Part shown: in pieces, positions 33,974 to 44,562 of the stretch
How the letters are laid out: the number at the start of each line of letters is the position of its first letter
Position numbering within the stretch: the first letter of the stretch is position 1
Assembly: GCA_036927565.1 (NCBI GenBank)
Contig: JAYESD010000009.1
Location: forward strand, 150,558,929 to 150,622,928
DNA length: 64,000 bases
Source of the DNA: Tuctoria greenei
Taxonomy: Eukaryota; Streptophyta; Magnoliopsida; Poales; Poaceae
Reading direction: 5' to 3'
Notes under the pieces: generated by a model
What the model saw: the letters and a program-made list of their open reading frames with translations, nothing else
Databases searched by the model: none
Told to the model about the DNA's origin: nothing
Program-made: the position numbers and the translations under genes

Positions 33974-36049
33974 TTGCTACTAACAATGCCAGGTAAAAGC
34001 AAGAATCATGCATTATATGCTGAGATGATGGACATGATGAAGACGGCGATGGAGTTGCTCACTAAAAATCAAACATCAACCAAGGATTCACATGACATTC
34101 AGACCACCTTTATAACACCTTCCACAAGAAGTAATTACATTCTCCCATCTCTTCCTTCTTATGATGGTCTTGGTTATGATGAATATATTGCTTGGGAAAT
34201 AGAGTTAGATAAAATTTTTGGAAAATGTCATATGTGTGAGAGGAGGAAGATTAGAAATATTTCTAGTGCGTTAGTTGATTGTGCATTAACTTGGTGGGAC
34301 AACTTAAGCGATATAGAAAAACCTCGAACATGGAAAGAAACGAAAATTCTTATGCGAGAAACTTTTGCTAATGTATCTATGTGCAAAGAAGAAATTCAGC
34401 AATTTGAGGAGAAATTTCTTGTTGCACCTCCTTTTGTGTCTAACGTTTTGCAGGACAATATAGAAAATAATATAGATGATGTAAAAGAGAACGAGGCTTT
34501 TGACAACACTTGTGAAATTTTAGATGGATCAACTCATAATGCACTCGAAATCACTGCTGAACATGGTAAGGTAAAACATTCTACAAATACAAAGTTTTTG
34601 GATGTTCTGAATTTTTCCACCAATCATGCTATTTTTGAGGAGCAACTATTAGAATCGTTTATTTATACACCATTGTCACATGTTGATTTTCCTGCTGATC
34701 ATTGCGCTACGAAAGAGTTGTGTGCTGATAACTCTATTATACCTATGCAAAAACAAGTTAATGTACAAGATGATTGTGTTTTGGATTCACCTACTTGTGC
34801 TGAAATTCATAATTTGATCACCACTACTGCTGAAAATGATGAGCTGAATTTTTTGTCTTCTCTAAATACTTTGGGTTATATTGAATTTGACACTCTTTGT
34901 GATCTAGATATAGTAAAGAAGAGAATATTTTCCCAATCTGAATTGTCTTTGTTAAGTAGAAATATTTTTCATGCAATAGGCAAATATGAACATAGTGGTG
35001 TGTTTATGGTGCATAAAGTTTACATTTGTTCAAATGAGAAAACTCCTTTTGTGCTGCAACAACATCCTAAAGTAAATGAATGCACAAATGCTAATAATGT
35101 TTTGTCAAGCTTTTCTAGTATTTTTTTCTTGCAGCAGGGACAAAAAATAAAGGAGAAGTATTGTTCGCTGCAGTCGTGCAATATGGACAAAGTTCATTCT
35201 ACCCCCAAAGCAATCCTTTTTCCTGGACATACGAGCAAGCCGAGGACGGCTTGTCATAAAGAAGGGGAGAATGACGAGATCATGCACATTATCATTGCAC
35301 CTACAAATATGGTACAAAGTTTATTTGTTTGGGATCCTGGCTCAAGTGAATGTGCGCTCTTGTTTGGACAAGATCAAGATGGTGCACTATGCCGTCCACC
35401 ACCTTGGCCTCCTCCTTTCATGCTTACAAGAAGATTTGATGGCGTTGCACATATGGACCCACACATGATAGAAGATGAACTTGAGTCGAGGACGACTCCA
35501 ATTCAAGAAGGGGAGGATGATGAGGACATCACTTCTATGGATACAAACAACACTCCATTGAACATACAAGATGCAATCAATAGAGTTCATACACAACAAT
35601 TAATTTCAGAGGTGAACTCGTTCTTATATATTTCCTTATATGTTTTTGAACATAAATTGCTACTTAATGATTTATTTGTGATTAGGATCCATGGAGAGGT
35701 TCAAGGAGTACTTGGAGGGAGTATTAGGGACGTGGAAGACCAGAGAATTCGTTCAAAGAAGATGGAAACCGAACCAAACTCCAAATCGTATCCAACTCGG
35801 AGTCCAGGAGCAGTACGCACTAAAACGGACGCCCAGGACGCATACGAACTCCGTTTTGGACGTTCTACATATGCACGGAAAGGGGAGAGGATAACCTTTC
35901 CAATGGCACCGGTCCCGTGTCAAAATTCTTTAGGAGTCGTGGGAAATCGTCGAAACAAAATCAAGTACAGAATCTGTGAGGGTGCTGCGCCACCGTATTG
36001 GGCCATTGGGCCTTGTATCAAGTCTAAGTCCATTATTTTCGTGTCTTAG
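33974..36049 (+). CDS. N1 gag-like protein, 691 residues, C-terminus encoded in the LTR
   Basis: MPGKSKNHALYAEMMDMM is an alternative first Met at 33986; the frame is open from 33974. Residues about 55-140 match the Ty3-type gag core by eye: LPSYDGLGYDEYIAWEIEL, CALTWWDNLS, TWKETKILMRETF. A middle region of unknown nature follows, then FDTLCDLDIVKKRIFSQSEL, conserved in copy 2. From codon 516 the frame passes the purine tract and enters LTR B, running through U3 to SIIFVS, 44 bases before TATATATA (36093). No zinc knuckle, protease or RT is seen. Gag would form the particle. Whether the U3-encoded tail is translated is unknown; the frame is kept without indels in the sister LTRs. Confidence 0.7.
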   Translation: MLLTMPGKSKNHALYAEMMDMMKTAMELLTKNQTSTKDSHDIQTTFITPSTRSNYILPSLPSYDGLGYDEYIAWEIELDKIFGKCHMCERRKIRNISSALVDCALTWWDNLSDIEKPRTWKETKILMRETFANVSMCKEEIQQFEEKFLVAPPFVSNVLQDNIENNIDDVKENEAFDNTCEILDGSTHNALEITAEHGKVKHSTNTKFLDVLNFSTNHAIFEEQLLESFIYTPLSHVDFPADHCATKELCADNSIIPMQKQVNVQDDCVLDSPTCAEIHNLITTTAENDELNFLSSLNTLGYIEFDTLCDLDIVKKRIFSQSELSLLSRNIFHAIGKYEHSGVFMVHKVYICSNEKTPFVLQQHPKVNECTNANNVLSSFSSIFFLQQGQKIKEKYCSLQSCNMDKVHSTPKAILFPGHTSKPRTACHKEGENDEIMHIIIAPTNMVQSLFVWDPGSSECALLFGQDQDGALCRPPPWPPPFMLTRRFDGVAHMDPHMIEDELESRTTPIQEGEDDEDITSMDTNNTPLNIQDAINRVHTQQLISEVNSFLYISLYVFEHKLLLNDLFVIRIHGEVQGVLGGSIRDVEDQRIRSKKMETEPNSKSYPTRSPGAVRTKTDAQDAYELRFGRSTYARKGERITFPMAPVPCQNSLGVVGNRRNKIKYRICEGAAPPYWAIGPCIKSKSIIFVS

Positions 36050-36424
36050 GGTTAAGTCACGACCCTAACACCCCCTTGGACGTCCTCCCACCTATATATA
36101 CTCCATGGTAGCCGCCATAGACAATTGGGTTTTGCTTAGATCAATAATATCGCCGTTCCACGGTTTGTGAAACCCCAATTCAGCAATTTCAGATTGCTTC
36201 TTCTACGTTCTTGCTCGTGTTCTTGGTTGCACTTGCAGGGATTAGCCTTCTTGGCGAGGTCAATCGTGTGAAGCACGGTTGATAACCAACGGAGCGGTGG
36301 TGTAGTGATTGCATAGGTTATTCGTATTCTACTCGAGAGCCTCGGATCATCAACGTCGAGATCTCCATCAATCGACTTACCCATTACCTTTCGGAAGATC
36401 GGGACTCATCATCAATTCCTATCA
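35518..36424 (+). repeat. N1 LTR B (907 bp)
   Basis: TGATGAGGAC...CCTATCA, preceded by the tract AAGAAGGGGAGGA. Same subfamily as LTR A (shares CTTCTATGG and ACTCCATTGAAC). It is followed by only four bases of a PBS (ATTG) before the scrambled junction. Confidence 0.85.
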
Positions 36425-36811
36425 ATTGTACATTATCATTGCACCTACAAATATGGTACAAAGTTTATTTGTTTGGGATCCTGGCTCAAGTGAATGTGCA
36501 CTCTTGTTTGGACAAGATCAAGATGGTGCACTATACCATCCACCACCTTGGCCTCCTCCTTTCATGCTTACAAGAAGATTTGATGGCATTGCACATATGG
36601 ACCCACACATGATAGAAGATGAACTTGAGTCGAGGATACAAACAACACTCTGCTGAATATACAATATGCAATCAATATATTTCTTATATATTTCCTTATA
36701 TGTTTTTGAGCATAGATTGCTACTTAATGATTTATTTGTGATTTGAAGTTTGGTTCGGTTTCCATCTTCTTTGAGCGAATTCTCTGGTCTTCCACGTCCC
36801 TAATACTCCCT
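36425..36811 (+). other. N1 scrambled junction with a second inverted segment
   Basis: Four PBS bases, then a pre-LTR piece of the A/B subfamily (from ACATTATCATTGC), then a jump from CGAGGA to TACAAACAACACTC that deletes the PPT and LTR start. Next comes LTR sequence of the D/E subfamily with a further small deletion. An inverted segment (about 36744-36814) follows, whose left breakpoint, GTGATT followed by TGAAG, equals that at 31523. The sequence then joins the pre-LTR piece of copy D. Confidence 0.75.
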
Positions 36812-37046
36812 CCATTATTATTGCACCTACAAACATGACACAATATTTATTTGTTTGGGATCCTGGCTCAAGTGAATGTGCACTCTTATTTGATGGACAA
36901 GATCAAGATGGCGCACTATGTCGTCCACCACCTTGGCCTCCTCCATTCATGCATACAAGAAGATTTGATGGTGTTGCACATTTGGACCAACACATGAGAG
37001 GAGACGAACTTGAGTCGAGGACGACTCCAATTCAAGGAGGGGAGGA
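36812..37046 (+). other. N1 duplicated 3' coding piece before LTR D
   Basis: It matches 40455-40690 of internal region 2 (D/E subfamily) and ends with the tract CAAGGAGGGGAGGA. The frame runs on into LTR D as an ORF (36835-37578). Confidence 0.75.
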
Positions 37047-37954
37047 TGATGAGGACATCACTTATATGGATACAAACAACACTCTGCTGAATATACAATA
37101 TGCAATCAATAGAGTTCATACACAACAATTAATTTCAAAGGTGAACTCGTTCTTATATATTTCCTTATATGTTTTTGAGCATAGATTGCTACTTAATGAT
37201 TTATTTGTGATTAGGATCCATGGAGAGGTTCAAGGAGTACATGGATGGAGTATTAGGGACGTGGAAGACCAGAGAATTCGTTCAAAGAAGATGCAAACCG
37301 AACCAAACTCCAAATCGTATCCAACTCGGAGTCCAGGAGCAGTACGCACTAAAACGGATGCCCAGGACGCATACGAACTCCATTTTGGACGTTCTACATA
37401 TGCACGGAAAGGGGAGAGGATAACCTTTCCAATGGCACTGGTACCATGTCAAAATTCCTTCGGAGTCGTCGGGAATCGTCGAAACAAAATAAAGTACAGA
37501 ATCTGTCAGGGTGCTGCGCCACCGTATTGGGCCATTGGGCCTTGTATCAAGTCTAAGTCCATTATTTTCATGTCTTAGGGTTAGGTCACGACCCTAACAC
37601 CCCCTTGGACGTCCTCCCACCTATATATACTCCATGGTAGCCGCCATAGACAATTGGGTTTTGCTTAGATCAATAATATTGCCGTTTTTCGGTTTGTGAA
37701 ACCCCAATTCAGCAATTTCAGATTGCTTCTTCTACGTTCTTGCTTGTGTTCTCGGTTGCACTTGCAGGGGATTAGCCTTCTTGGCGAGTTCAATCGTGTG
37801 AAGCACGGTTGATAACCAACGGAGTGGTGGTATAGTGATTGCAGGGGCTGTTCGTGTTCTACTTGAGAGCCTCAGATCATCAATGTCGAGATCTCCATCA
37901 ATCGACTTACCCATTACCTATCGGAAGATTGGGACTCATCTTCACCTCCTATCA
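37047..37954 (+). repeat. N1 LTR D (908 bp)
   Basis: TGATGAGGAC...CCTATCA, followed by a PBS (TGGTATCAGA at 37957-37966). Shares CTTATATGG and CTCTGCTGAATATAC with LTR E. The U3 reading frame is open to 37578. Confidence 0.85.
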
Positions 37955-39146
37955 ATTGGTATCAGATTTCCAGGTTTCCCGTTATGTAATTCATCTATCT
38001 ATTACATTAGTTTTTTTTCATACCTAGAGTCCACAAAAAAGCCACAAAAAACTTGCAGTTTAGTAGATCTGTTCATTACTTTGTCCAAACCACCATTGAG
38101 CCTTTGCAACTTTCGTTTTCAGTTTGGTTTTGTTGAGTTTGTGTCCGTGGTTGAGTCATATTGCTGGTTTAGAAAGTGTTTTTAGTCTTAGTTTGAGTTT
38201 TGTATTGTGTTGATTCATCCGTTTGAATCACGTCATCACGTCCAGATTAGATTCATCTCTGTCCAGTTCAGTATTTTCATCATATCTAGCTCATACGAAC
38301 TCGGAATTTTGTGCTCTTATACTTTCTGGAAAGCTTAAGAAGTTCTCTATAACTTTCGTATTCATCATTTTCCCAGAAAATATAGATATCGATGTCGAAA
38401 TTGCATTAGATCCGAATCTGTTATTAACTTAAAAATTCTGAACAGTCTGTATTTCGGGGGCAGTATCTCCTATTGTTCTTTTCCAAAATAGGTCTTACAT
38501 ATATTGAAATTAAAGAGGAGAGATATTTCTACAATCTTGCTGTTCTATGTTTTCCAATTTAGAGCCTATAAGTGTGCCTATTTGTCCTTGGAAGGTTGAG
38601 CAGAAAATCTGCGACAGACACACGAGATATCTTGGGTTGATTTTCATTGTGTTCTTCCCTTGCAGCACATTCTGAAAAAAAAAGGAAGAAAAAAGAAAAA
38701 GGAAAGTGCAAAACAAGAAACAAAAGCCGCACAAAAAAAGAGGAAAAAAACAACAAAAAAACAGAAGTGCTTGCATTCTTTGTGTCATCTAGTTTTGTCT
38801 CATGTCTTGCTAGCTTGAACTACTAGGAACACATTTAGACCAGCAACTTTGACAAGTACTTTGGACACTTACTCAATTTTACTATCTGATTTCATTGTTG
38901 CTAATCCTTGCTACAAATAAAGTGACATCCAAGTTACACCTTACTCTTGAGCAGAATCGATACACTTTTGCAATCATCCCACGCTTCATTGGTTTCTTCA
39001 TACCGGCTACCGTTTGCCACCTGCAGTGTCGGTAAGAACACTTGTAAGAGCGTGGTAAGACGCTTGAGAGTGTGTGATTCCACTTCCACTTTTCCATTAT
39101 CCTTTGTAGTTGATAGGGATAACATATTTTTTGTGTTGTCTTCTGT
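37955..39146 (+). other. N1 internal region 2: PBS and long leader
   Basis: Collinear with 32804-33973, with small differences, including a short duplicated stretch near 38030-38050. PBS at 37957-37966. No ORF is called. Confidence 0.75.
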
Positions 39147-41222
39147 TTGCTACTAACAATGTCAGGTAAAAGCAAGAATCATGCATTATATGCTGAGATG
39201 ATGGACATGATGAAGACGGCGATAGAGTTGCTCACTAAAAATCAAACATCAACCAAGGATTCACATGACATTCAGACCACCTTTACAACACCTTCCACAA
39301 GAAGTAATTACATTCTCCTATCTCTTCCTTCTTATGATGGTTTTGGTTACGATGAATATATTGCTTGGGAAATAGAGTTGGATAAAATTTTTGGACAATG
39401 TCATATGTGTGAGAAAAGAAAGATTAGAAATGTTGCAAGTGCATTAGTAGGTTGTGCATTGACTTGGTGGAACAACTTAAGTGATTTAGAAAGACCTCGA
39501 ACATGGAAAGATATGAAAATTCTTATGCGAGAAACTTTTGCTAATGTATCTAATTGAAAAGATGAAATACATGAACTTGAGAAGAATTTTCTTGTTGTAC
39601 CTCCTCCTTTGCCTAACCTTTTGTAGAAACATGAACAAATAAATGGAGATGCAAATGAGAGTGAGGTGTTGAACAACTCTTCTGAATTTTTTGATGAATC
39701 AATTCATAATGCATTTGAATTTCTTGCTGAAAATGAGAGTAGTGTTAATGGACAATGCTCGACAGTTAACCACGGTATGACATTTTCAGATGTGCTGAAT
39801 TTTGCTACCAATCATACTATCGATGACCAGCAACAAGATGAACCTTTTCATAATACAACTTTACCATTAGTTGATTTTCCCACTGATTCTTATAACAAAA
39901 ATGAGTTGTGTGCTGATAATTATATTATGCCTATGCTAGAACAACCAAATGAATTTGATACTTTATCACTCACTTGTGCTGAAATTAAGCATTTGATCCC
40001 AACTACATGTGAAAGGGATGAGCTGAAATTGTTATCTTCTCTAAATACTTTGGGCTATATTGAATTTGACACTCTTTGTGATCTAGATATCGTAGAGAAG
40101 ATAATATTTTCTCAATCTGAATTGCCTTTGTTAAGTAGAAATATTTTTCATGCTATAGGCAAATATGAACATAGTGGTATGTTTATGGTGCATAAAGTTT
40201 ACATATGTTCAAATGAGGAAGCTTCTTTTGTGCTGCAACAACATGGTCAAGTAAATGAATGTACTAACGCTAATAATGTCTTGTCAAGTTTTTCTAGTAT
40301 GTTTTCCTTGCAGCAGGGACAACAAAAGCATTATTCACTGTGGTTGTGCATTATGGACAGCACTTACTCTACCTCCAATGCAAGCCTCTTTGCTGGACAT
40401 ACGAGCAAGCCGAGGACGGCTTGTCATAAAGAAGGGGAGAATGATGAGATCATGCACATTATTATTGCACCTACAAACATGACACAATATTTATTTGTTT
40501 GGGATCCTGGCTCAAGTGAATGTGCACTCTTATTTGATGGACAAGATCAAGATGGCGCACTATGTCGTCCACCACCTTGGCCTCCTCCATTCATGCATAC
40601 AAGAAGATTTGATGGTGTTGCACATTTGGACCAACACATGAGAGGAGACGAACTTGAGTCGAGGACGACTCCAATTCAAGGAGGGGAGGATGATGAGGAC
40701 ATCACTTATATGGATACAAACAACACTCTGCTGAATATACAATATGCAATCAATAGAGTTCATACACAACAATTAATTTCAAAGGTGAACTCGCTCTTAT
40801 ATATTTCCTTATATGTTTTTGAGCATAGATTGCTACTTAATGATTTATTTGTGATTAGGATCCATAGAGAGGTTCAAGGAGTACATGAAGGGAGTATTAG
40901 GGACGTGGAAGACCAGAGAATTCGTTCAAAGAAGATGGAAACCGAACCAAACTCCAAATCATATCCAACTCGGAGTCCAGGAGCAGTACGCACTAAAACG
41001 GACGCCCAGGACGCATACGAACTCCGTTTTGGACGTTCTACATATGAACGGAAAGGGGAGAGGATAACCTTTCCAATGGCACCGGTCCCATGTCAAAACG
41101 CCTGCGGAGTCCTCGGGAATAGTCGAAACAAAATCAAGTACAGAATCTGTCAGGGTGCTGCGCCACCGTATTGGGCCATTGGGCCTTGTATCAAGTCTAA
41201 GTCCATTATTTTCGTGTCTTAG
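39147..41222 (+). pseudogene. N1 second gag-like gene, broken
   Basis: The first 137 codons are nearly identical to copy 1, up to ETFANVSN, then TGA at 39555-39557. A further stop lies near 39627. The frame is open again from 39666 through the purine tract into LTR E, ending SIIFVS at 41222. From about 39560 to 40030 the protein is clearly divergent from copy 1 (FFDESIHNAFEFLAENES against ILDGSTHNALEITAEH). It becomes similar again at FDTLCDLDIVEKIIFSQSEL. The two internal regions are therefore mosaics of two subfamilies. Confidence 0.75.
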
Positions 41223-41592
41223 GGTTAGGTCACGACCCTAACACCCCCTTGGACGTCCTCCCACCTATATATACTCCATGTTAGCCGCCATAGACAATTG
41301 GGTTTTGTTTAGATCAATAATATTGCCGTTTTTCGGTTTGTGAAACCCCAATTCAGCAATTTCAGATTGCTTCTTCTACGTTCTTGCTTGTGTTCTCGGT
41401 TGCACTTGCAGGGATTAGCCTTCTTGGAGAGGTCAATCGTGTGAAGCACGGTTGATAACCAACGGAGCGGTGGTGTAGTGATTGTAGGGGTTGTTCGTGT
41501 TCTACTCGAGAGCCTCGGATCATCAACGTCGAGATCTCCATCAATCGACTTACCCATTACCTTTCGGAAGATCGGGCCTAAATTTTCCTATC
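40691..41592 (+). repeat. N1 LTR E, outer right LTR (902 bp)
   Basis: TGATGAGGAC...CCTATCA followed by the TSD GGGTG. Complete, with the U3 reading frame open and a TATATATA box upstream of 41275. Confidence 0.85.
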
Positions 41593-41597
41593 AGGGT

Positions 41598-42359
41598 GAC
41601 TCCCCAAGCGGTATTTTGCAACTTCCTGGTCAACAGGTGGGATCCACTGAAGAAGAGGGAGAAGCTCACTTGGGCCCTCAACAACGTGATGGACGACGAC
41701 CGGATCGATACCGATTTGAAGTCCAACCTGGAAGGCGCCGCTTTGGAGTTTCACCTCAAGAAGTTCCAGCACGGCATCAACATCGAGAGTGACGATTTGA
41801 CTCCGCCGGCGGATTTCCTCCCTCTGAACATGGAGGCAGAGTTCAGCAGGGAGCTCCAGCGAAAGATGCCAGCGCTTGACGACCTCAGTGTAGTTGAGAG
41901 GCATTTGACCACCGGGTTGGTGATCTTCGGAGCTTCCGAGGGTGGTCCCCCTTCCATCCCGGAACAGAGAGTTGAAGTTGTGGGAAAGGGCAAAGAGTTG
42001 ACCGAGCCTTAAAGCCGTAAAAGGAAGCTGAAGCACTCTGACGGGAGGTCCGTCAGGCCTGCTCATTCCGTAGCGGCTCCTTCTCCTCGGAGGGGAAGGT
42101 CTTCAACAGCGGCAGCCACTCCAGCATCGGCATCTCCCCAGGGTGCTTATTCCGGCCATGTGGCTCCAGTACCAGGGCCAACTGAAGGCTCTGGGTCCGG
42201 AGGTTCTTCCCGGTCGAGGGGGGCCTCGACCAAAGTGACGCTGACGGCAGCAACAAGCTCCGGGGAACCTTCTGGAGCTGACGCACCAGTGGCGACAGGG
42301 ACCGGTCCTGAGCATCCAGGGAAGAGGTTCCGCGCTAGCTGGAGTGGAAGCCTTCCGAG
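41598..42359 (+). pseudogene. G2 extra gene, exon 1, second part
   Basis: It continues the frame of 30737-31357 with TPQAVFCNFLVNRWDPL, matching TPQAVFCNFLSNRWAPL in G1. A TAA at 42010-42012 interrupts it after VGKGKELTEP. The same frame then continues (SRKRKLKHSDGRSV...PGKRFRASWSGSLPR) to the proposed donor site at 42360. The N-terminal domain is Transposase_28-like and the tail is basic and low in complexity. Confidence 0.8.
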
Positions 42360-42438
42360 GTAAATTTTGTTTTTTTACCTTAGTTGGTTGTTTTGTGTGG
42401 TAACTGCGTTTCGAGTGTCTTTGTCCTTCATACACAAG
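42360..42438 (+). other. Putative 79-nt intron of the G2 extra gene
   Basis: GTAAATTTTG...TACACAAG between GSLPR and VPKKEVEAP. The position matches the G1 intron (4090-4167). In G2 the join is one base out of frame, so this copy appears to have lost a base at the acceptor. Splicing is inferred. Confidence 0.55.
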
Positions 42439-44562
42439 GTACCCAAGAAAGAGGTTGAAGCTCCGGTTCCTGCAGCAGCAGCTGAAGCTGTGCAGGTGGA
42501 GGCTCCGGCTCCAATCCCAGCGCCACCCCAAGAAGTGGTTGAGGCTGCGACAGCTCCGGCGCCAGCTGTTGTGGTCCTGGACCTTGACTCATCCCCAGAA
42601 GCTCCCATGGTAGTGCCGGACCATGGGAATGAAGATGTACCAGCGGCACTTTCCCCGGAGGTTGAAGCTCCGGGTTTGCATGCTGAAATGGTGGACGCTC
42701 CAGCCTCAGATTCAGAGGTAGCTGCGATTCCGACCTTAGAGCCGGATGTTGTTGAAGCCCCAACGGTGGAGCCGGTGGTTGATGAGGCCCCGACGGTAGA
42801 GCTGGTGGTTGATGAAGCTCCGGTGCCTAAGCCGGTTGTCGAAGAAGTTCTGGCGCCTGAGCCAGTTGCTCCAGAAGTTCCAGCGGTAGAGCCGGTCATC
42901 AAAGAAGTTCCGGCGCCTGAGCCAGTTGCTGTAGAGGTGCCGACGCCCAAGCCCATGATGGTCGAAGCGTCAGCGCCTGAGACGGTGGTGGAGGAGGCGC
43001 CAGCGTTGGAGCTGGAAGTAGCTCCAGCTCCGATCGAACCTTCAACGCCTGCCCCAGAGGTGGTGGTCCCGGAGGTTCCCGCGCCTGATCCAGGGTGCCA
43101 AGATGAAGTTGCTGGCCCCCCGCTTGAGGGACCAGTTGTTCATGACCTGGCGGCGGGTCCTTCGGAGCCAACTCTAGAGGTCGAAACTTCTATAGCAGGA
43201 CCTTCCTCGGCGGCAGCCAAGGCTATCCCGGAGGGCAGCCCTAGTGCCATGGAAGCTCAGGGAACTGATCTTGTAGAGTGGGACCCAATTTTTGTCACGG
43301 AGAACCAGCTGGAACCAGCGGAGATGACCCCGACAGGTCCGGACCCGATCCCTCTGTTGTTGTCTATTGACAACGCCTGCTCCAGTCTTCGCCAGGTCCA
43401 GCTGGCTTTTTACCACAGCTGCAAGGCCCTCGAGGAGGAGCGCCAAACTCTTAGGAGGTGGCGTAACCGGCTCCAATTCGAGACCAAGCTGGTGCAGTCG
43501 AGGCTGGCTGACGACAAAGAGTGGGTGAGCAAGGAGAAGGTCCGACTGGAGTATTGGGGTAAGCTGTTGGACGAGAGGGAAAGCATGACGTGATCCCTTA
43601 ACAACCAGTCCCGGGCCATCTACGAACAGGCCATAGCTGCTAATAACGCAGCGAATGATCGCCAAGAGAGGCTCGACACCATCCACGATAGTCTCGTCAA
43701 GCGCCGGGAGGCTCTTGAGGAGCGGGAGAGAAAGCTCAAAGATGAAGAGCAAAAACTTCTGGAGCTGCGGGATGACCTCGTGAAGAGGGAAGAAGAGCTT
43801 ACTCAGAGGCTAACTCTGGGTGACAAGAGTCTCGAGGAGCGCAACAAGAAATTGGAGGAGCACTGCGAGAAAGAGGAGAAGAAGGTCTGGTAGCGAGGGC
43901 AGGACCTCCACAGGAGGGAGAATGACGTTGCTGCCAGGGAGAGGAAGGTGCAGGGCCAAGAGAAGGACCTGGTTAACCGCCAGAACGAGATCCACCTCCG
44001 AGAGGAAGAGCTCAGCAAACTCGAAAGGCAGGTTGCTGAAAAGGTTCAGCAGAACGCCAAAGAGGTAGAGCGTCTCGCCCAGGAGAATTCGGAGCTTGCG
44101 GCGGCCAGAAAATCCTTGGAGTAGATGCGGGGTTCCAGGGCTGCGGAGTCCCAACAAGTTTGGGACTTCCTGGGCAAATCCAACGACGTGTTGACGCTAA
44201 TGGGTTTTAGTCCCTTGCGTCTGGATGATCTGGAGCCGTAGCTGGACCAGGCGTTGCAGGCATTAAGTTCGGCAGGCAACAAGCTCACCAAGATGGGAAA
44301 TGTCATTGCGGACCAGCTGGAAACCGAGGGACAATCCCTGGCAAAGAACGTTGTAGAATTCGTGCTGACGTGCTACACAAGTCGGGACCCTCAATTCCTC
44401 CTGGGCCCGGTGCTTGAAGGCCCCATCGACGGAGAGGGAGAAGCTGCCCAAGACAGCGTATCGGAGGTTGCCTAGAAGGTCGCCTCGTTCTTCCATAGGG
44501 TCTTGGACCGTCTCTTTGTAGCTCCGGCTTGTATCCTTTCTTATTTTTCTCCATTTTTGTAA
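42439..44562 (+). pseudogene. G2 extra gene, exon 2: Pro/Val/Glu-rich repeats plus coiled coil (several stops)
   Basis: VPKKEVEAPVPAAAAEAV leads into about 20 imperfect repeats of the VEEVPAPEPV type (42500-43090), then a conserved linker (LVEWDPIFV, SIDNACSSLRQVQLAF) and a long charged coiled coil. Stops at about 43593, 43891, 44122, 44239 and 44475 break the coiled coil. The normal end FFHRV is present near 44505 but its stop codon is changed, so the frame runs to 44562. Same layout as G1 2164-4089. Confidence 0.75.

Larger units (their letters stand above)
31358..41592 (+). mobile_element. N1: composite gag-only LTR retrotransposon (plus strand)
   Basis: Ends TGATGAGGAC...CCTATCA with perfect TSD GGGTG (31353-31357 and 41593-41597); the host frame rejoins exactly when it is removed. 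Contents in order: a shrunken, partly inverted LTR (31358-31644), a pre-LTR piece, LTR A, internal region 1, LTR B, a scrambled junction (36425-36811), another pre-LTR piece, LTR D, internal region 2, LTR E. No protease, RT or integrase was found, so it depends on other elements. A and B belong to one sequence subfamily; the first LTR, D and E belong to another. Confidence 0.85.
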
